Source of the DNA: Streptomyces sp. ACA25
Lineage (GTDB): Bacteria > Actinomycetota > Actinomycetes > Streptomycetales > Streptomycetaceae
Direction: 5' to 3'
DNA: 64,000 bases
Assembly: GCF_028200735.1 (NCBI RefSeq)
Contig: NZ_JAQKPV010000014.1
Location: 62,001 to 126,000, forward strand
Positions 8,767 through 17,453 of the stretch are shown piece by piece; within the stretch, counting starts at the first letter, position 1, and the number at the start of each line of letters is the position of its first letter. The notes beneath the pieces were generated by a model. It was not told the DNA's origin, made no database searches, and saw nothing but the letters and a program-made list of their open reading frames with translations. The translations under genes were made by a program, and so were the position numbers.

Positions 8767-9971
8767 TTCTCCTCCTCCAGCAGGGTGCGCAGATACTCGT
8801 TGAGGAAGATGCCCTGCGGGTCCAGCCGTCGTCGCAGCGCCTGGAAGGTGTCCCATTCCGGGTACCGGGGGCGCAGATCGGCGGCTGTCATGGTGTGTTT
8901 CTTGCCCCAGTGCGGCCGGCCGCCGAACTCCCGCAGCAGCGGTTCCAGGTCGTCGAAGTACTCCTGGTACGGCAGCTCGTTGTTCTGCAGCAGGGCGATG
9001 GTCATGACGGGGCCGTCGTTGCAGTTGCTGAGCATGGCGCTGTCGGGAGCCACGGTGCGTACCAGGACCCGCCAGCCGACCTGTTGGCGGTGCCGGTCCT
9101 TGATGCGCTTGCGCACTTCCCGGAAGCAGGCCATCCCCGCGTCGTAGGGGAGCATGTACTCCATTTCGTCGAAGCGCAGGTCCCGGGAGTTGGGGATGAT
9201 CTCGTGGACGGGGCCCTGCTCGTCGGCGTGCACCCGGTTGCCCGGAGGGATGACGGTCGGTTCGGTGGCGGGGTCGTTCATGGTGCGGACCTGGGCCTCG
9301 TCGCTGCGCGGGTACCAGTAGAAGTCCATGTGCCGGTAGGCGCCCGCGAGCGCTGTGAAGTTCTCCAGCACCCAGTCGATGTGGGTGCACCAGTTGAGGC
9401 GGCGCAGCTCGTAGGCGGGCAGCAGTTCCAGGGTCAGCGAGGTGAGGATGCCGAGACTTCCGAGGGAGACCCGGGCCGCGCGCAGCAGCTCACGCCCGTC
9501 GTCCTCGCCCGCTTCCTCTCCGAACGGCAGCACGTCACCGGTCCCGGTGACCAGGCGTCCCCCGACGAGGGTGGCGGACAGGTTGCGCAGCCGGGTCCCG
9601 GTGCCGTGGGTGCCGGTTCCGATGGCTCCCGCCAGGGTCTGATAATCGACGTCCCCCAGGTTCTCCATCGCCAGGCCGGCCTCACGGAACAGCCGGCCGG
9701 CCTCCGACAGGCCCGTCCCCGGCAGTACCGTGCCCCGGCCCGCCGAGGTGTCGTGGGACACCAGCCCTGCCATGCCTTCCTGGGAGAGCAGCACGTCCTC
9801 GGTCGCCATCAGCGGCACCGAGGAGTGGCCGGATCCGACGGGCCGCACCGTTCGTCCCTGCTCGGCTGCCCGCCGGACCTGGGCGGCGACCTCTTCCTCC
9901 GTCTCGGGGCGGCTCCACTCCCGCGGGGTGAAGCGCAGGCTCCCGGACCAGTTCACGAATTGTTCGGACAC
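8763..9971 (-). CDS. FAD-linked sugar-lactone / alditol oxidase (VAO family)
   Basis: 402 residues. The N-terminal half is a PCMH-type FAD-binding domain with VGSGHS (the His that is flavinylated in many relatives) and GTHGTG. The C-terminal half is a D-arabinono-1,4-lactone oxidase domain ending with the HWGKKH motif typical of aldonolactone and alditol oxidases. It is expected to oxidise an aldonolactone or polyol with O2, releasing H2O2. It is the first gene of the oxidase-ASRT-FUSC operon. A gluconate kinase follows upstream on the same strand, in keeping with a sugar-acid theme. Substrate not assignable from sequence. Confidence 0.9.
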   Translation of the reverse strand: MSEQFVNWSGSLRFTPREWSRPETEEEVAAQVRRAAEQGRTVRPVGSGHSSVPLMATEDVLLSQEGMAGLVSHDTSAGRGTVLPGTGLSEAGRLFREAGLAMENLGDVDYQTLAGAIGTGTHGTGTRLRNLSATLVGGRLVTGTGDVLPFGEEAGEDDGRELLRAARVSLGSLGILTSLTLELLPAYELRRLNWCTHIDWVLENFTALAGAYRHMDFYWYPRSDEAQVRTMNDPATEPTVIPPGNRVHADEQGPVHEIIPNSRDLRFDEMEYMLPYDAGMACFREVRKRIKDRHRQQVGWRVLVRTVAPDSAMLSNCNDGPVMTIALLQNNELPYQEYFDDLEPLLREFGGRPHWGKKHTMTAADLRPRYPEWDTFQALRRRLDPQGIFLNEYLRTLLEEEK

Positions 9972-10030
9972 CGTGCTGTATCCCTCCGCTCGGGCACAAG
10001 GGAAGCCACCGGTCCGCGCCCGCGGACGTC

Positions 10031-10050
10031 CGTGGTCTTCCGTGGTCTTC
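10031..10050. repeat. 10-bp tandem duplication upstream of the oxidase operon
   Basis: CGTGGTCTTC occurs twice in direct succession within the 240-base gap between the oxidase start and gntK. No promoter consensus is associated with it; it may be simple slippage. Confidence 0.5.
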
Positions 10051-10213
10051 GTCTCCGAGGGCCACGGGTTTCACGGAACGCGGGTCTCTACTCCCCCGGA
10101 AGGGACGCGCATGTGTCGCGCAGCGGCGCCGGGAGGTGCGTACCCGGGCAGCCGCGGTGGCCAGGAGGGGGGAGGACACCCGGCTCGGGGCGTGCTGAGG
10201 CGGTGACCGGCGT

Positions 10214-10732
10214 TCACAGCCCGAGTACTTCCAGGGCTGCCTCGACCAGCTTCTCCGGCGGCGGGCCGACGTGGTGGACCGAACCGCGTTCGTCCGCGGA
10301 CAGAGGCTCCAGGGCGCCGTACTGGGACTCCAGCAGGGCGGGGGGCATGAAGTGTCCGGTGCGCTGCCCGATGCGCTCGCCTATCAGGGTCCGGTCGCCG
10401 TCGAGGTGCAGGAAGTGCACCTCCGGAGCAGAGGCGCGCAGTACGTCACGGTAACGGCGCTTGAGTGCGGAGCAGGTCAGGACGCCGCCGGTGCCTGCCG
10501 CCGCCCGGCTTCCCAGCCAGTCGCCGAGGGTGCGCAGCCAGGGTTGGCGGTCGGCGTCGTCGAGCGGCTGGCCGGCGGACATCTTGGCGATGCTGGCGGG
10601 CGGATGGAAGTCGTCCGCCTCCGCGAAGGGCACGCCGAGCCGTTCGGCGAGGAGCAGGGCAACCGTTGTCTTGCCCACTCCGGAGACACCCATCACCACG
10701 ACGAGCGGCCGCGTTGCGGAGGTCGGAGACAT
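10214..10732 (-). CDS. gntK: Gluconokinase
   Basis: 172 residues, normal size for GntK. Walker A GVSGVGKTT begins near residue 15. The substrate-binding ADDFHPPASIAKMSAGQPLDD and the LTCSALKRRYRD segment are diagnostic. It phosphorylates D-gluconate to 6-phosphogluconate in the cytoplasm, feeding the pentose phosphate pathway. No gluconate permease is adjacent; the upstream neighbour is an acyl-CoA dehydrogenase separated by a terminator-like hairpin, so gntK probably has its own promoter. Confidence 0.95.
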   Translation of the reverse strand: MSPTSATRPLVVVMGVSGVGKTTVALLLAERLGVPFAEADDFHPPASIAKMSAGQPLDDADRQPWLRTLGDWLGSRAAAGTGGVLTCSALKRRYRDVLRASAPEVHFLHLDGDRTLIGERIGQRTGHFMPPALLESQYGALEPLSADERGSVHHVGPPPEKLVEAALEVLGL

Positions 10733-10754
10733 GCGGTCAAGGTACCAGCCGGCC

Positions 10755-10789
10755 CCGGCCGCCCCGCCGGGTGGCGGAGGGGCGGCCGG
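10755..10789 (-). terminator. Hairpin between acyl-CoA dehydrogenase operon and gntK
   Basis: CCGGCCGCCCC and GGGGCGGCCGG form a perfect 11-bp stem with a 13-base loop, 9 bases after the last acyl-CoA dehydrogenase stop. There is no U tract, as is usual in high-GC actinomycetes. Confidence 0.6.
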
Positions 10790-10798
10790 AGCCGGTGC

Positions 10799-11923
10799 TC
10801 AGCGGCCGGGGGCCGGCAGATCCACCAGGCGAGCCAGGGTCTCGCGATGGCGGCCGGGCGCACCCAGGGCGATCTGGTCGGCCTTGGCCCGCTTGAGGTA
10901 CAGGTGCGCGGGCAGCTCCCAGGTCATGCCGATGCCTCCGTGCAGCTGTACGCACTCCTCCGCCGCCCGCACCGCGGTCTCGGCGCAGTGGGACTGCGCG
11001 ACCGCGACCGCGACCGCGGCGTCCCCGCTGCCGGTCGCCAGGGCGTCCACGGCGTTCCGGGCGGCGGCCCGGGCCCCGGCCACGGCCAGCCACACATCCG
11101 CCAGGCGGTGCTTCACCGCCTGGAAGGAGCCGACGGGACGGCCGAACTGCCGCCGCTCCTTCAGGTATCCGACGGTGGACTCCAGGCACCACTCCGCGAG
11201 GCCCAGCTGCTCGGAGGCGAGCAGTCCCGCGCCGGTGAGCAGGGCCCGGTCCAGGGCGCGCTCCGCGCCGCCGGGAGCGTCCACGCGGCGCCCGGCGGCG
11301 CCGTCCAGGGTCACGCCGGCGACCGGACGGGTGAGGTCCAGGGAGGTCCGGGGCTCCACCGTCACGCCGGCGGAGGCCAGGTCCACGACGTGCAGCTCCG
11401 GCCCGTCCGGCCCGGCGGCCGGCACCACCAGGACGTCCGCGCCAGGGGTGTCGGCGACCGAGGTCACCCGGCCGGTGAGGGTGCCGTCGGGGCCGGGCAG
11501 CACGGTGCCGGGAAAGGCGAACCCGGGGGCGGACGGGAGCGGCACGGCCAGAGTGCCGGTCCGGGTTCCGGCGGCCAGGGCGGCGAGGGTCTCCCGGGCC
11601 GCGGGGGTGTCGCAGGCGAGCAGTGCGGTGGTGGCCAGTACCGCGTGCCCCAGGTACGGAGTGGGGGCGGCGGCCCGGCCGAGCTCCTCCATGACCACAG
11701 CTGTTTCCCGCAGCGAGGCGCCGGCCCCGCCGAGGTCCTCCGGGACCTGGAGTCCTGCGGTGCCCAGGTCGGCCGCCAGCGCGCGCCACAGCCCGGTGTC
11801 GTAGGGCTCCGGGCTTTCGCAGCGGGCGAGCACGGCCTCCGCGGAGCAGCGGTGGCCGAGCAGGGCCCGGACGCTGGAGCGCAGCTCGGTCTCGATCTCG
11901 GTGTAGAGCAGGTCCTGTGTCAT
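10799..11923 (-). CDS. Acyl-CoA dehydrogenase family protein (second subunit)
   Basis: 374 residues with the three-domain ACAD fold; the C-terminal region has CVQLHGGIGMTWELPAHLYLKRAK. It lacks the EGGTSEI-type C-terminal motif of its partner. Tandem, dissimilar ACAD genes with a four-base overlap (ATGA here) are typical of actinobacterial heterotetrameric enzymes such as the ChsE/FadE pairs, where the FAD site is built from both chains. The substrate could be a branched or steroid-like acyl-CoA, but nothing here proves it. Overlap with the upstream gene indicates translational coupling. Confidence 0.87.
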   Translation of the reverse strand: MTQDLLYTEIETELRSSVRALLGHRCSAEAVLARCESPEPYDTGLWRALAADLGTAGLQVPEDLGGAGASLRETAVVMEELGRAAAPTPYLGHAVLATTALLACDTPAARETLAALAAGTRTGTLAVPLPSAPGFAFPGTVLPGPDGTLTGRVTSVADTPGADVLVVPAAGPDGPELHVVDLASAGVTVEPRTSLDLTRPVAGVTLDGAAGRRVDAPGGAERALDRALLTGAGLLASEQLGLAEWCLESTVGYLKERRQFGRPVGSFQAVKHRLADVWLAVAGARAAARNAVDALATGSGDAAVAVAVAQSHCAETAVRAAEECVQLHGGIGMTWELPAHLYLKRAKADQIALGAPGRHRETLARLVDLPAPGR

Positions 11924-13116
11924 CGGGCCAGCTCCTTCCAGGGCAGTTCGGTGTCGGTGCGGGGTTCGCGCGGCAGGCCCAGCACCCGTTCGGCGATGAT
12001 GTTGCGCAGAATCTCCGAGGTGCCGCCCTCGATCGAGTTGCCCTTGGCCCGCAGGTAGCGGTATCCGGCGTCACGTCCGGTGAATTCCACCGTCTCCGGG
12101 CGGGTCATGGTCCAGTCCTCATAGGCCAGGCCGTCCTCGCCGAGGAGTTCTACCTCCAGGCCGCTGAGCTCCTGTGCGTTCCGGGCGAAGGCCAGCTTCA
12201 TCCCGGCGCTCTCCGGCCCGGGCTGCCCGACGGCGAGCTGCTGGCGCAGCCGCTCACCGGTGAGCCGGGCGACCTCGGCGGCCACCCAGCCGGAGAGCAG
12301 CCGCTGGTGGAGGTCGTGGGTCCGCAGTTGCGGCTGGGCACGCCAGGCGTCCGCGACCTTGCCGATCATGCCGGCCTCGACCGGCCGGGCGCCGCCGCCG
12401 ATGGCCACCCGCTCGTTGTTCAGGGTGGTCTGGGCGACCTTCCAGCCCTCGCCGACCGCGCCGAGCCGGTCCGAGTCGGGGATGCGTACCCCGCTGAGGA
12501 ACACCTCGTTGAACTCCGCCTCTCCGGTGATCTGGCGCAGCGGCCGCACCTCTACCCCCGGTGCGGTCATGTCACAGGCGAAGTAGGTGATGCCCCGGTG
12601 CTTGGGCACGGCGGGATCGGTGCGGGCGATGAGGATGGCCCAGCGTGCGGTGTGCGCGCTGGAGGTCCACACCTTCTGGCCGGTGACGATCCAGTCGTCG
12701 CCGTCCCGCTCCGCGCGGGTTGCCAGAGAGGCCAGGTCGGAGCCGGCTCCCGGCTCGCTGAACAGCTGGCACCACACCTCCTCCCCGGTCCACAGCGGGC
12801 GCAGGAAGCGGGCGTGCTGCTCCTCCGTGCCGAAGCGCAGGATGGTGGGCGCGGCCATTCCCAGGCCGATGCCGATGCGGCGGGGTTCGTTGTCCGGAGC
12901 ACCGGCGGCGGCGAGCTCCGCCTCGACCCCGGCCTGGAGGGAGCGGTCCGCGCCGAGACCGCCCAGGCCGGCAGGGAAGAACACCCACGCCAGTCCGGCG
13001 TCGTAGCGGGCCCGCAGGAAGTCCTGCCGGGCGGTGGTGGCCGGGGGGTGCGTGTCGAGCAGGGCTTTGACGCGCCGGCTCAGCTCCTCCGGGCCCACCT
13101 TGGTGTGCACTGCCAT
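11920..13116 (-). CDS. Acyl-CoA dehydrogenase family protein (first subunit)
   Basis: 398 residues. Typical ACAD motifs are present: WCQLFSEPGAGSDLASL in the beta domain and GNSIEGGTSEILRNIIAERVLGLPR at the C-terminus. It catalyses alpha,beta-dehydrogenation of an acyl-CoA with FAD, passing electrons to ETF. It is the promoter-proximal gene of a two-gene operon with the smaller ACAD. A near-palindromic operator-like site lies 38 bases upstream. The GntR gene is divergent to it and may or may not control it. Confidence 0.9.
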   Translation of the reverse strand: MAVHTKVGPEELSRRVKALLDTHPPATTARQDFLRARYDAGLAWVFFPAGLGGLGADRSLQAGVEAELAAAGAPDNEPRRIGIGLGMAAPTILRFGTEEQHARFLRPLWTGEEVWCQLFSEPGAGSDLASLATRAERDGDDWIVTGQKVWTSSAHTARWAILIARTDPAVPKHRGITYFACDMTAPGVEVRPLRQITGEAEFNEVFLSGVRIPDSDRLGAVGEGWKVAQTTLNNERVAIGGGARPVEAGMIGKVADAWRAQPQLRTHDLHQRLLSGWVAAEVARLTGERLRQQLAVGQPGPESAGMKLAFARNAQELSGLEVELLGEDGLAYEDWTMTRPETVEFTGRDAGYRYLRAKGNSIEGGTSEILRNIIAERVLGLPREPRTDTELPWKELAR

Positions 13117-13153
13117 GCCGGGTTCTCCTCATCATGCGGTGTCGTGCAGCAGA

Positions 13154-13169
13154 CTGAGCGGTTGCTTAG
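13154..13169. promoter_or_regulatory. Operator-like imperfect palindrome upstream of the acyl-CoA dehydrogenase pair
   Basis: CTGAGCGGTTGCTTAG has the pattern CT-R-AGC N4 GCT-Y-AG, with 12 of 16 positions symmetric when purine/pyrimidine matches are allowed. Sites of this look commonly precede fatty-acid catabolism genes controlled by TetR- or GntR-type repressors in actinobacteria. The regulator is not identified. Confidence 0.4.
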
Positions 13170-13277
13170 CCTGCCGGTCCGGTCGCCGTCCCGTCAACAC
13201 CCGGGGCACCGGAGGGCGGGGAGACTGCTGGGAGGATGAGGACCGAGCGGGGCGGGCGGATACGGAGGGCGGCCGGC

Positions 13278-14009
13278 ATGGCGGTGACCGACGAAGCGAT
13301 CGAGAAGGTCAAGGCGATGATCGTCTCCGGGGCGCTGGTGCCCGGCCAGCGGCTGCCCCGGGAGGAGGAGCTCGCCGCGGAGCTCGGGCTCTCCCGGAGT
13401 TCCCTGCGGGAAGCCGTCCGGGCGCTGACCGCGATGCGCATTCTGGTGGCCCGGCAGGGCGACGGCACCTATGTCTCCAGCCTTGAGCCCGGCCTGCTGC
13501 TGGAGGCACTGGCGTTCGCCTCCGACATCTCCCGCGGAGAGACCGCCCGGGACCTGCTCCAGGTGCGCCGCATGCTGGAGCCGCAGGCCACCGCGCTGGC
13601 CGCGGGCCGCGCCACCGAGGACGACCTGCGGGCGCTGCGGGCCGCGCTGGACCGGTGCGCCGCCGCGGAGACGGCCGAGGAGTTCGTCGTCCACGACATC
13701 GAGTTTCACCAGCGCATCGTCGACCTCGCGGGCAACGCAGTCCTGTCGGCGCTGCTGCGGGGCCTCTCCGGCCGCACTCAGCGGGAACGGGTGCTCCAGG
13801 GGGTCGAGGCCGGCTCGGCGCTGGAGCGTGCCCAGCGGGAGCACGAGGCGATCCTGGAAGCGCTCACCTCGCGTGACGCCCGGCTCGCGGAGGCGACCGC
13901 GGCGGTGCACATCGCCGGAGTCGAACGCCGCCTCGGGGGCGGCGCCGCGCTCCCGCCGGGCGGGGCCGGCCCGGAAGGCCACCGGGCGGGCCGCGTCGGC
14001 CCTGCCTGA
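13278..14009 (+). CDS. GntR/FadR-type (FCD) transcriptional regulator
   Basis: 243 residues. The start MAVTDEAIEK was chosen because GGAGG lies nine bases upstream; an ATG at 13236 has a purine run with no spacing. An N-terminal winged helix (LPREEELAAELGLSRSSLREAVRAL) is followed by an all-helical FCD effector domain (about 90-220) with the acidic and His residues that usually bind a metal and an organic acid. It sits 255 bases upstream of the L-fuconate dehydratase start, in the same direction, and is the likely regulator of that sugar-acid operon. The last 20 residues are Gly/Pro/Arg-rich and probably disordered. Confidence 0.9.
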   Translation: MAVTDEAIEKVKAMIVSGALVPGQRLPREEELAAELGLSRSSLREAVRALTAMRILVARQGDGTYVSSLEPGLLLEALAFASDISRGETARDLLQVRRMLEPQATALAAGRATEDDLRALRAALDRCAAAETAEEFVVHDIEFHQRIVDLAGNAVLSALLRGLSGRTQRERVLQGVEAGSALERAQREHEAILEALTSRDARLAEATAAVHIAGVERRLGGGAALPPGGAGPEGHRAGRVGPA

Positions 14010-14082
14010 CCCGGGCGGACCCGCCGATCTGACCCGGGCGGACCCGCGACGGAGCTCGTCAGGTTCGCGGCGCGCTGCGGTT

Positions 14083-14158
14083 TTCCTCCGATGTCTCCTT
14101 GTGCAACAGGCGCGATGTCCCCTAATTTGCCGGTGAGGCTCGTCGATTCCTCCGATGT
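14083..14158 (+). promoter_or_regulatory. Direct repeats upstream of the L-fucose operon
   Basis: TTCCTCCGATGT occurs exactly twice, at 14083-14094 and 14147-14158, 64 bases apart, between the GntR gene and the first structural gene. The half CCGATGT resembles half-sites of FCD-type GntR operators. Candidate operator pair, unproven. Confidence 0.4.
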
Positions 14159-14264
14159 GTACGGGCTTCCCTCGATCATGACCGGAAGGGATCACGCCTG
14201 TGCGACGCCCGCACCCGACACCGTCCCCGGCCCGGTGGCCGTTCTTCCGGTCCACCGGCCGCCG

Positions 14265-15647
14265 ATGAGTACCGGAACGGCCCCGGACCGGGCCACCGGG
14301 CACCGCATCACCGCTCTCGACACCTACGACATCCGGTTTCCCACCTCCCGGGAGCTCGACGGCTCCGACGCCATGAACCCCGACCCCGACTACTCGGCCG
14401 CCTACGTAATCCTGCGCACCGACGCGGGCGACGGCCTCGAAGGCCACGGCTTCGCGTTCACCATCGGCCGGGGCAACGAGGTCCAGGTGGCCGCCCTCGC
14501 GGCCCTCCGCCCCCACCTCGTCGGCCGTCCGCTCGACGAGGCGTGCACCGACCCCGGCTCCGTGCACCGCGACCTGACCGGAGACAGCCAGCTGCGCTGG
14601 CTCGGCCCGGAGAAGGGCGTGATGCACATGGCGGTCGGCGCCGTGGTCAACGCCGTCTGGGACCTCGCCGCGAAACGGGCGTGCAAGCCGCTCTGGCAGT
14701 TCCTCGCCGACGCCGAACCCGAGTGGCTCGTCGCCCAGGCCGACTTCCGTTACCTCACCGACGTCCTGACGCCCGACAGGGCACTGGCCCTGCTGCGCGC
14801 CGCCCGGCCCGGGGCCGGGGACCGCGCAGCCGCTCTGCGGCGGCACGGCTACCCCGCCTACACCACGTCCCCGGGCTGGCTCGGCTACTCCGACGACAAG
14901 CTCACCCGGCTCGCCCGGCAGGCGGTGGCCGACGGCTTCACCCAGATCAAGCTGAAGGTCGGCGCCGACCGGGACGACGACCTGCGGCGGCTGCGCACCG
15001 CCCGCGCCGCTGTCGGCCCGGACATCAGGATCGCGATCGACGCCAACCAGCGCTGGGACGTCCCCGAGGCGATCACCTGGACCCGGGCCCTCGCCGATGC
15101 CGACCCGTACTGGATCGAGGAACCCACCAGTCCGGACGATGTCCTCGGGCACGCCGCCGTCCGCGCGGCCGTCGCCCCCGTCAAGGTCGCCACCGGCGAA
15201 CACGCGCAGAACCGGATCCTGGTCAAACAGCTGCTCCAGGCAGGCGCAGTCGACGTGCTGCAACTGGACGCGGCCCGCGTCGGCGGCGTCAACGAGAACC
15301 TGACGATCCTTCTGCTGGCCGCCGAGTTCGGCATCCCCGTCTGCCCGCACGCCGGGGGAGTGGGGCTGTGCGAACTTGTCCAGCACCTGGCCATGTTCGA
15401 CTTCCTCGCGGTGTCCGGCAGCACCGACAACCGGGTCATCGAATACGTCGACCACCTGCACGAGCACTTCATCGACCCGGTGACGGTCCGCCGCGGCCAC
15501 TACCTGCCGCCGTCCGCACCTGGCTTCTCGGCCGCCCTGCGGCCGGAAACCCTTGCCCGCTACGCCTACCCCGACGGCACGTTCTGGACCGCCGACCGTG
15601 CCGCGCACGCGCACGGCCCGACCAAGAAGGCAGCACGGCATGACTGA
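14265..15647 (+). CDS. L-fuconate dehydratase (enolase superfamily)
   Basis: 460 residues from ATG MSTGTAPDRA; longer in-frame starts exist but no start has a strong ribosome binding site. The N-terminal DIRFPTSRELDGSDAMNPDP is diagnostic of L-fuconate dehydratase. Enolase-superfamily catalytic residues are visible: KLKVG (K-x-K base), IDANQRWD, WIEEPTSP and TGEH (metal-binding Asp, Glu, Glu), and CPHAGGVG (His). It converts L-fuconate to 2-keto-3-deoxy-L-fuconate. It is the first gene of a four-gene operon and overlaps the next gene by eight bases (ATGACTGA). Confidence 0.93.
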   Translation: MSTGTAPDRATGHRITALDTYDIRFPTSRELDGSDAMNPDPDYSAAYVILRTDAGDGLEGHGFAFTIGRGNEVQVAALAALRPHLVGRPLDEACTDPGSVHRDLTGDSQLRWLGPEKGVMHMAVGAVVNAVWDLAAKRACKPLWQFLADAEPEWLVAQADFRYLTDVLTPDRALALLRAARPGAGDRAAALRRHGYPAYTTSPGWLGYSDDKLTRLARQAVADGFTQIKLKVGADRDDDLRRLRTARAAVGPDIRIAIDANQRWDVPEAITWTRALADADPYWIEEPTSPDDVLGHAAVRAAVAPVKVATGEHAQNRILVKQLLQAGAVDVLQLDAARVGGVNENLTILLLAAEFGIPVCPHAGGVGLCELVQHLAMFDFLAVSGSTDNRVIEYVDHLHEHFIDPVTVRRGHYLPPSAPGFSAALRPETLARYAYPDGTFWTADRAAHAHGPTKKAARHD

Positions 15648-16407
15648 ACTGACCGGCCTGCGAGCCCTCGTCACCGGCGGGGCCTCCGGCATCGGACGCG
15701 CCACCGCCCTGCTGCTCGCCGAGCGCGGCGCCGGTGTCGCCGTCCTGGACCTGGAGCCCGACGGGCTGCCCGAGCCGCTGCTCGCGTTCCGCGCGGACGT
15801 CTCGGACGGCGCCTCCGTACGGGAGGCCGTCGGGAGCGCGGCGGCCCGGCTCGGCGGTCTCGACATCCTGGTGAACAACGCCGGCGTCGGCGCCGTCGGC
15901 ACCGTCGCCGACAACGACGACGCGGAATGGCACCGGGTTCTCGACGTCAACGTCCTCGGTATGGTGCGGAGCAGTCGCGCCGCCCTGCCCCATCTGCGCC
16001 GCTCCCGGGACGCGGCGATCGTCAATCTCTGCTCGATCGCCGCCACCGCCGGCCTGCCGCAGCGCGCTCTGTACGCGGCCAGCAAGGGCGCTGTGCTCTC
16101 GCTCACCCTGGCCATGGCAGCCGACCACATACGAGAGGGTATTCGCGTCAACTGCGTCAGTCCCGGCACCGCCGACACCCCCTGGGTGGCCCGGCTGACC
16201 GAGACAGCGCCGGACCCCGTGGCAGAACGGACCGCGCTCGCCGCCCGGCAGCCGATGGGCCGGCTGGTGACCGCCGAGGAGGTCGCCGCCGCCGTCGCCT
16301 ACCTGGCGAGCCCCGCCGCGGCAGCCGTCACCGGAACGGCCCTGGCCGTGGACGGCGGCATGGCGGGCCTCCGTCTGCGCCCGCCCCGCCCGGCAGGTCC
16401 CGCGTGA
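15640..16407 (+). CDS. SDR-family oxidoreductase (L-fucose pathway)
   Basis: 255 residues, classical short-chain dehydrogenase: TGGASGIG cofactor motif near residue 13, NNAGVG, catalytic Ser in NLCSIAA and YAASK (Y-x-x-x-K). In the oxidative L-fucose route an SDR oxidises 2-keto-3-deoxy-L-fuconate to the 2,4-diketo acid; that is the most likely role here, though a sugar dehydrogenase role is possible. The ATG lies inside the end of the dehydratase gene and its TGA overlaps the GTG of the next gene, so it is coupled on both sides. Confidence 0.88.
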   Translation: MTELTGLRALVTGGASGIGRATALLLAERGAGVAVLDLEPDGLPEPLLAFRADVSDGASVREAVGSAAARLGGLDILVNNAGVGAVGTVADNDDAEWHRVLDVNVLGMVRSSRAALPHLRRSRDAAIVNLCSIAATAGLPQRALYAASKGAVLSLTLAMAADHIREGIRVNCVSPGTADTPWVARLTETAPDPVAERTALAARQPMGRLVTAEEVAAAVAYLASPAAAAVTGTALAVDGGMAGLRLRPPRPAGPA

Positions 16408-17453
16408 ACCCGGCAGCCCCCGGCGGGCGGAAGCCGTTGAACCCGCACGCGCCACTGCGCCGCCGCCTCCTGGGGGCCGCGGGAGTACCCGTCACCGAGC
16501 TCGGCCTGGGCACCGCGGCGATCGCCGGTCTCTACACGCCGGTCTCCGAAGAGGCCGCCCACGCCGCGGTCCAAGCCGCCTGGGACGCCGGCGTCCGCTA
16601 CTTCGACACCGCTCCCCACTACGGTCTCGGGGAGTCCGAGCGGCGCCTCGGCGCCGCTCTGGCGAACCGGCCACGCGCCGCCTGCACGGTCTCCACCAAG
16701 GTCGGGCGGCTGCTGGAGCCACGGCCGGGCGCGACCGGGGACGACCTGGCCAACGGCTTCGCCGTCCCCGCCACTCACCGCCGGGTGTGGGACTTCAGCG
16801 CGGACGGAGTGCGGCGCAGTCTCGAGGAAAGCCTGCGGCGGCTCGGACTCGACCGGATCGACCTCGTCCTCCTGCACGACCCCGACGACCACGCCGGGCA
16901 GGCGTTCGGCGAGGCCTACCCCGCGTTGGAGCGCATGCGGGCCGAGGGAACCGTCGGAGCCATCGGCGCGGGCATGAACCAGACAAGGATGCTCACCCGC
17001 TTCCTGCGCGACACCGACGTGGACGCCGTGCTCTGCGCCGGCCGTTACACCCTGCTGGACCAGAGTGCCCTGGACGAGCTGCTGCCCGAGGCCGCCGCCC
17101 GCGGCAAGAGCGTGATCATGGGAGGCGTGTACAACTCCGGGCTGCTCGCCTCCCCCCGGCCCGACGCGAGGTTCGACTACGCCCGGGTGCCCGGGCCCCT
17201 CCTGGACCGTGCGCTCGCAATGCAGGCCGTCACCGAACGGCACGGTGTCCCGCTGCGGGCCGCCGCACTCCGCTTTCCCCTGGGCCACCCCGCGGTCGCC
17301 GCAGTCCTGACCGGTGCCCGGTCCGCCGACGAGGCACGCGACGCGGCGGACATGCTGCGGAGGCCCGTCCCCGCGGCGCTCTGGGACGAGCTGCGTGAGC
17401 AAGGGCTGCTGCCGGAGGGCGCTCCGGTACCCGCACCGGGGGACCAACCGTGA
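16404..17453 (+). CDS. Aldo/keto reductase, L-fucose (D-threo-aldose) dehydrogenase type
   Basis: 349 residues from a GTG that overlaps the upstream TGA (GTGA). AKR motifs are present: YFDTAPHYGLGESERRLG (catalytic Asp and Tyr), VSTKVG (Lys), DLVLLHDPDDH, and the NADP region near the C-terminus. The clade oxidises L-fucose and related D-threo-aldoses to the lactone. With the following lactonase and preceding dehydratase this forms the first step of non-phosphorylated L-fucose catabolism. Substrate assignment rests on family plus context. Confidence 0.9.
   Translation: MNPAAPGGRKPLNPHAPLRRRLLGAAGVPVTELGLGTAAIAGLYTPVSEEAAHAAVQAAWDAGVRYFDTAPHYGLGESERRLGAALANRPRAACTVSTKVGRLLEPRPGATGDDLANGFAVPATHRRVWDFSADGVRRSLEESLRRLGLDRIDLVLLHDPDDHAGQAFGEAYPALERMRAEGTVGAIGAGMNQTRMLTRFLRDTDVDAVLCAGRYTLLDQSALDELLPEAAARGKSVIMGGVYNSGLLASPRPDARFDYARVPGPLLDRALAMQAVTERHGVPLRAAALRFPLGHPAVAAVLTGARSADEARDAADMLRRPVPAALWDELREQGLLPEGAPVPAPGDQP

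Noticed and set aside
13194..16178. A 994-codon minus-strand frame across the GntR and L-fucose genes
   Set aside because: Overlaps well-supported plus-strand genes with catalytic motifs; no protein family is recognisable in it.
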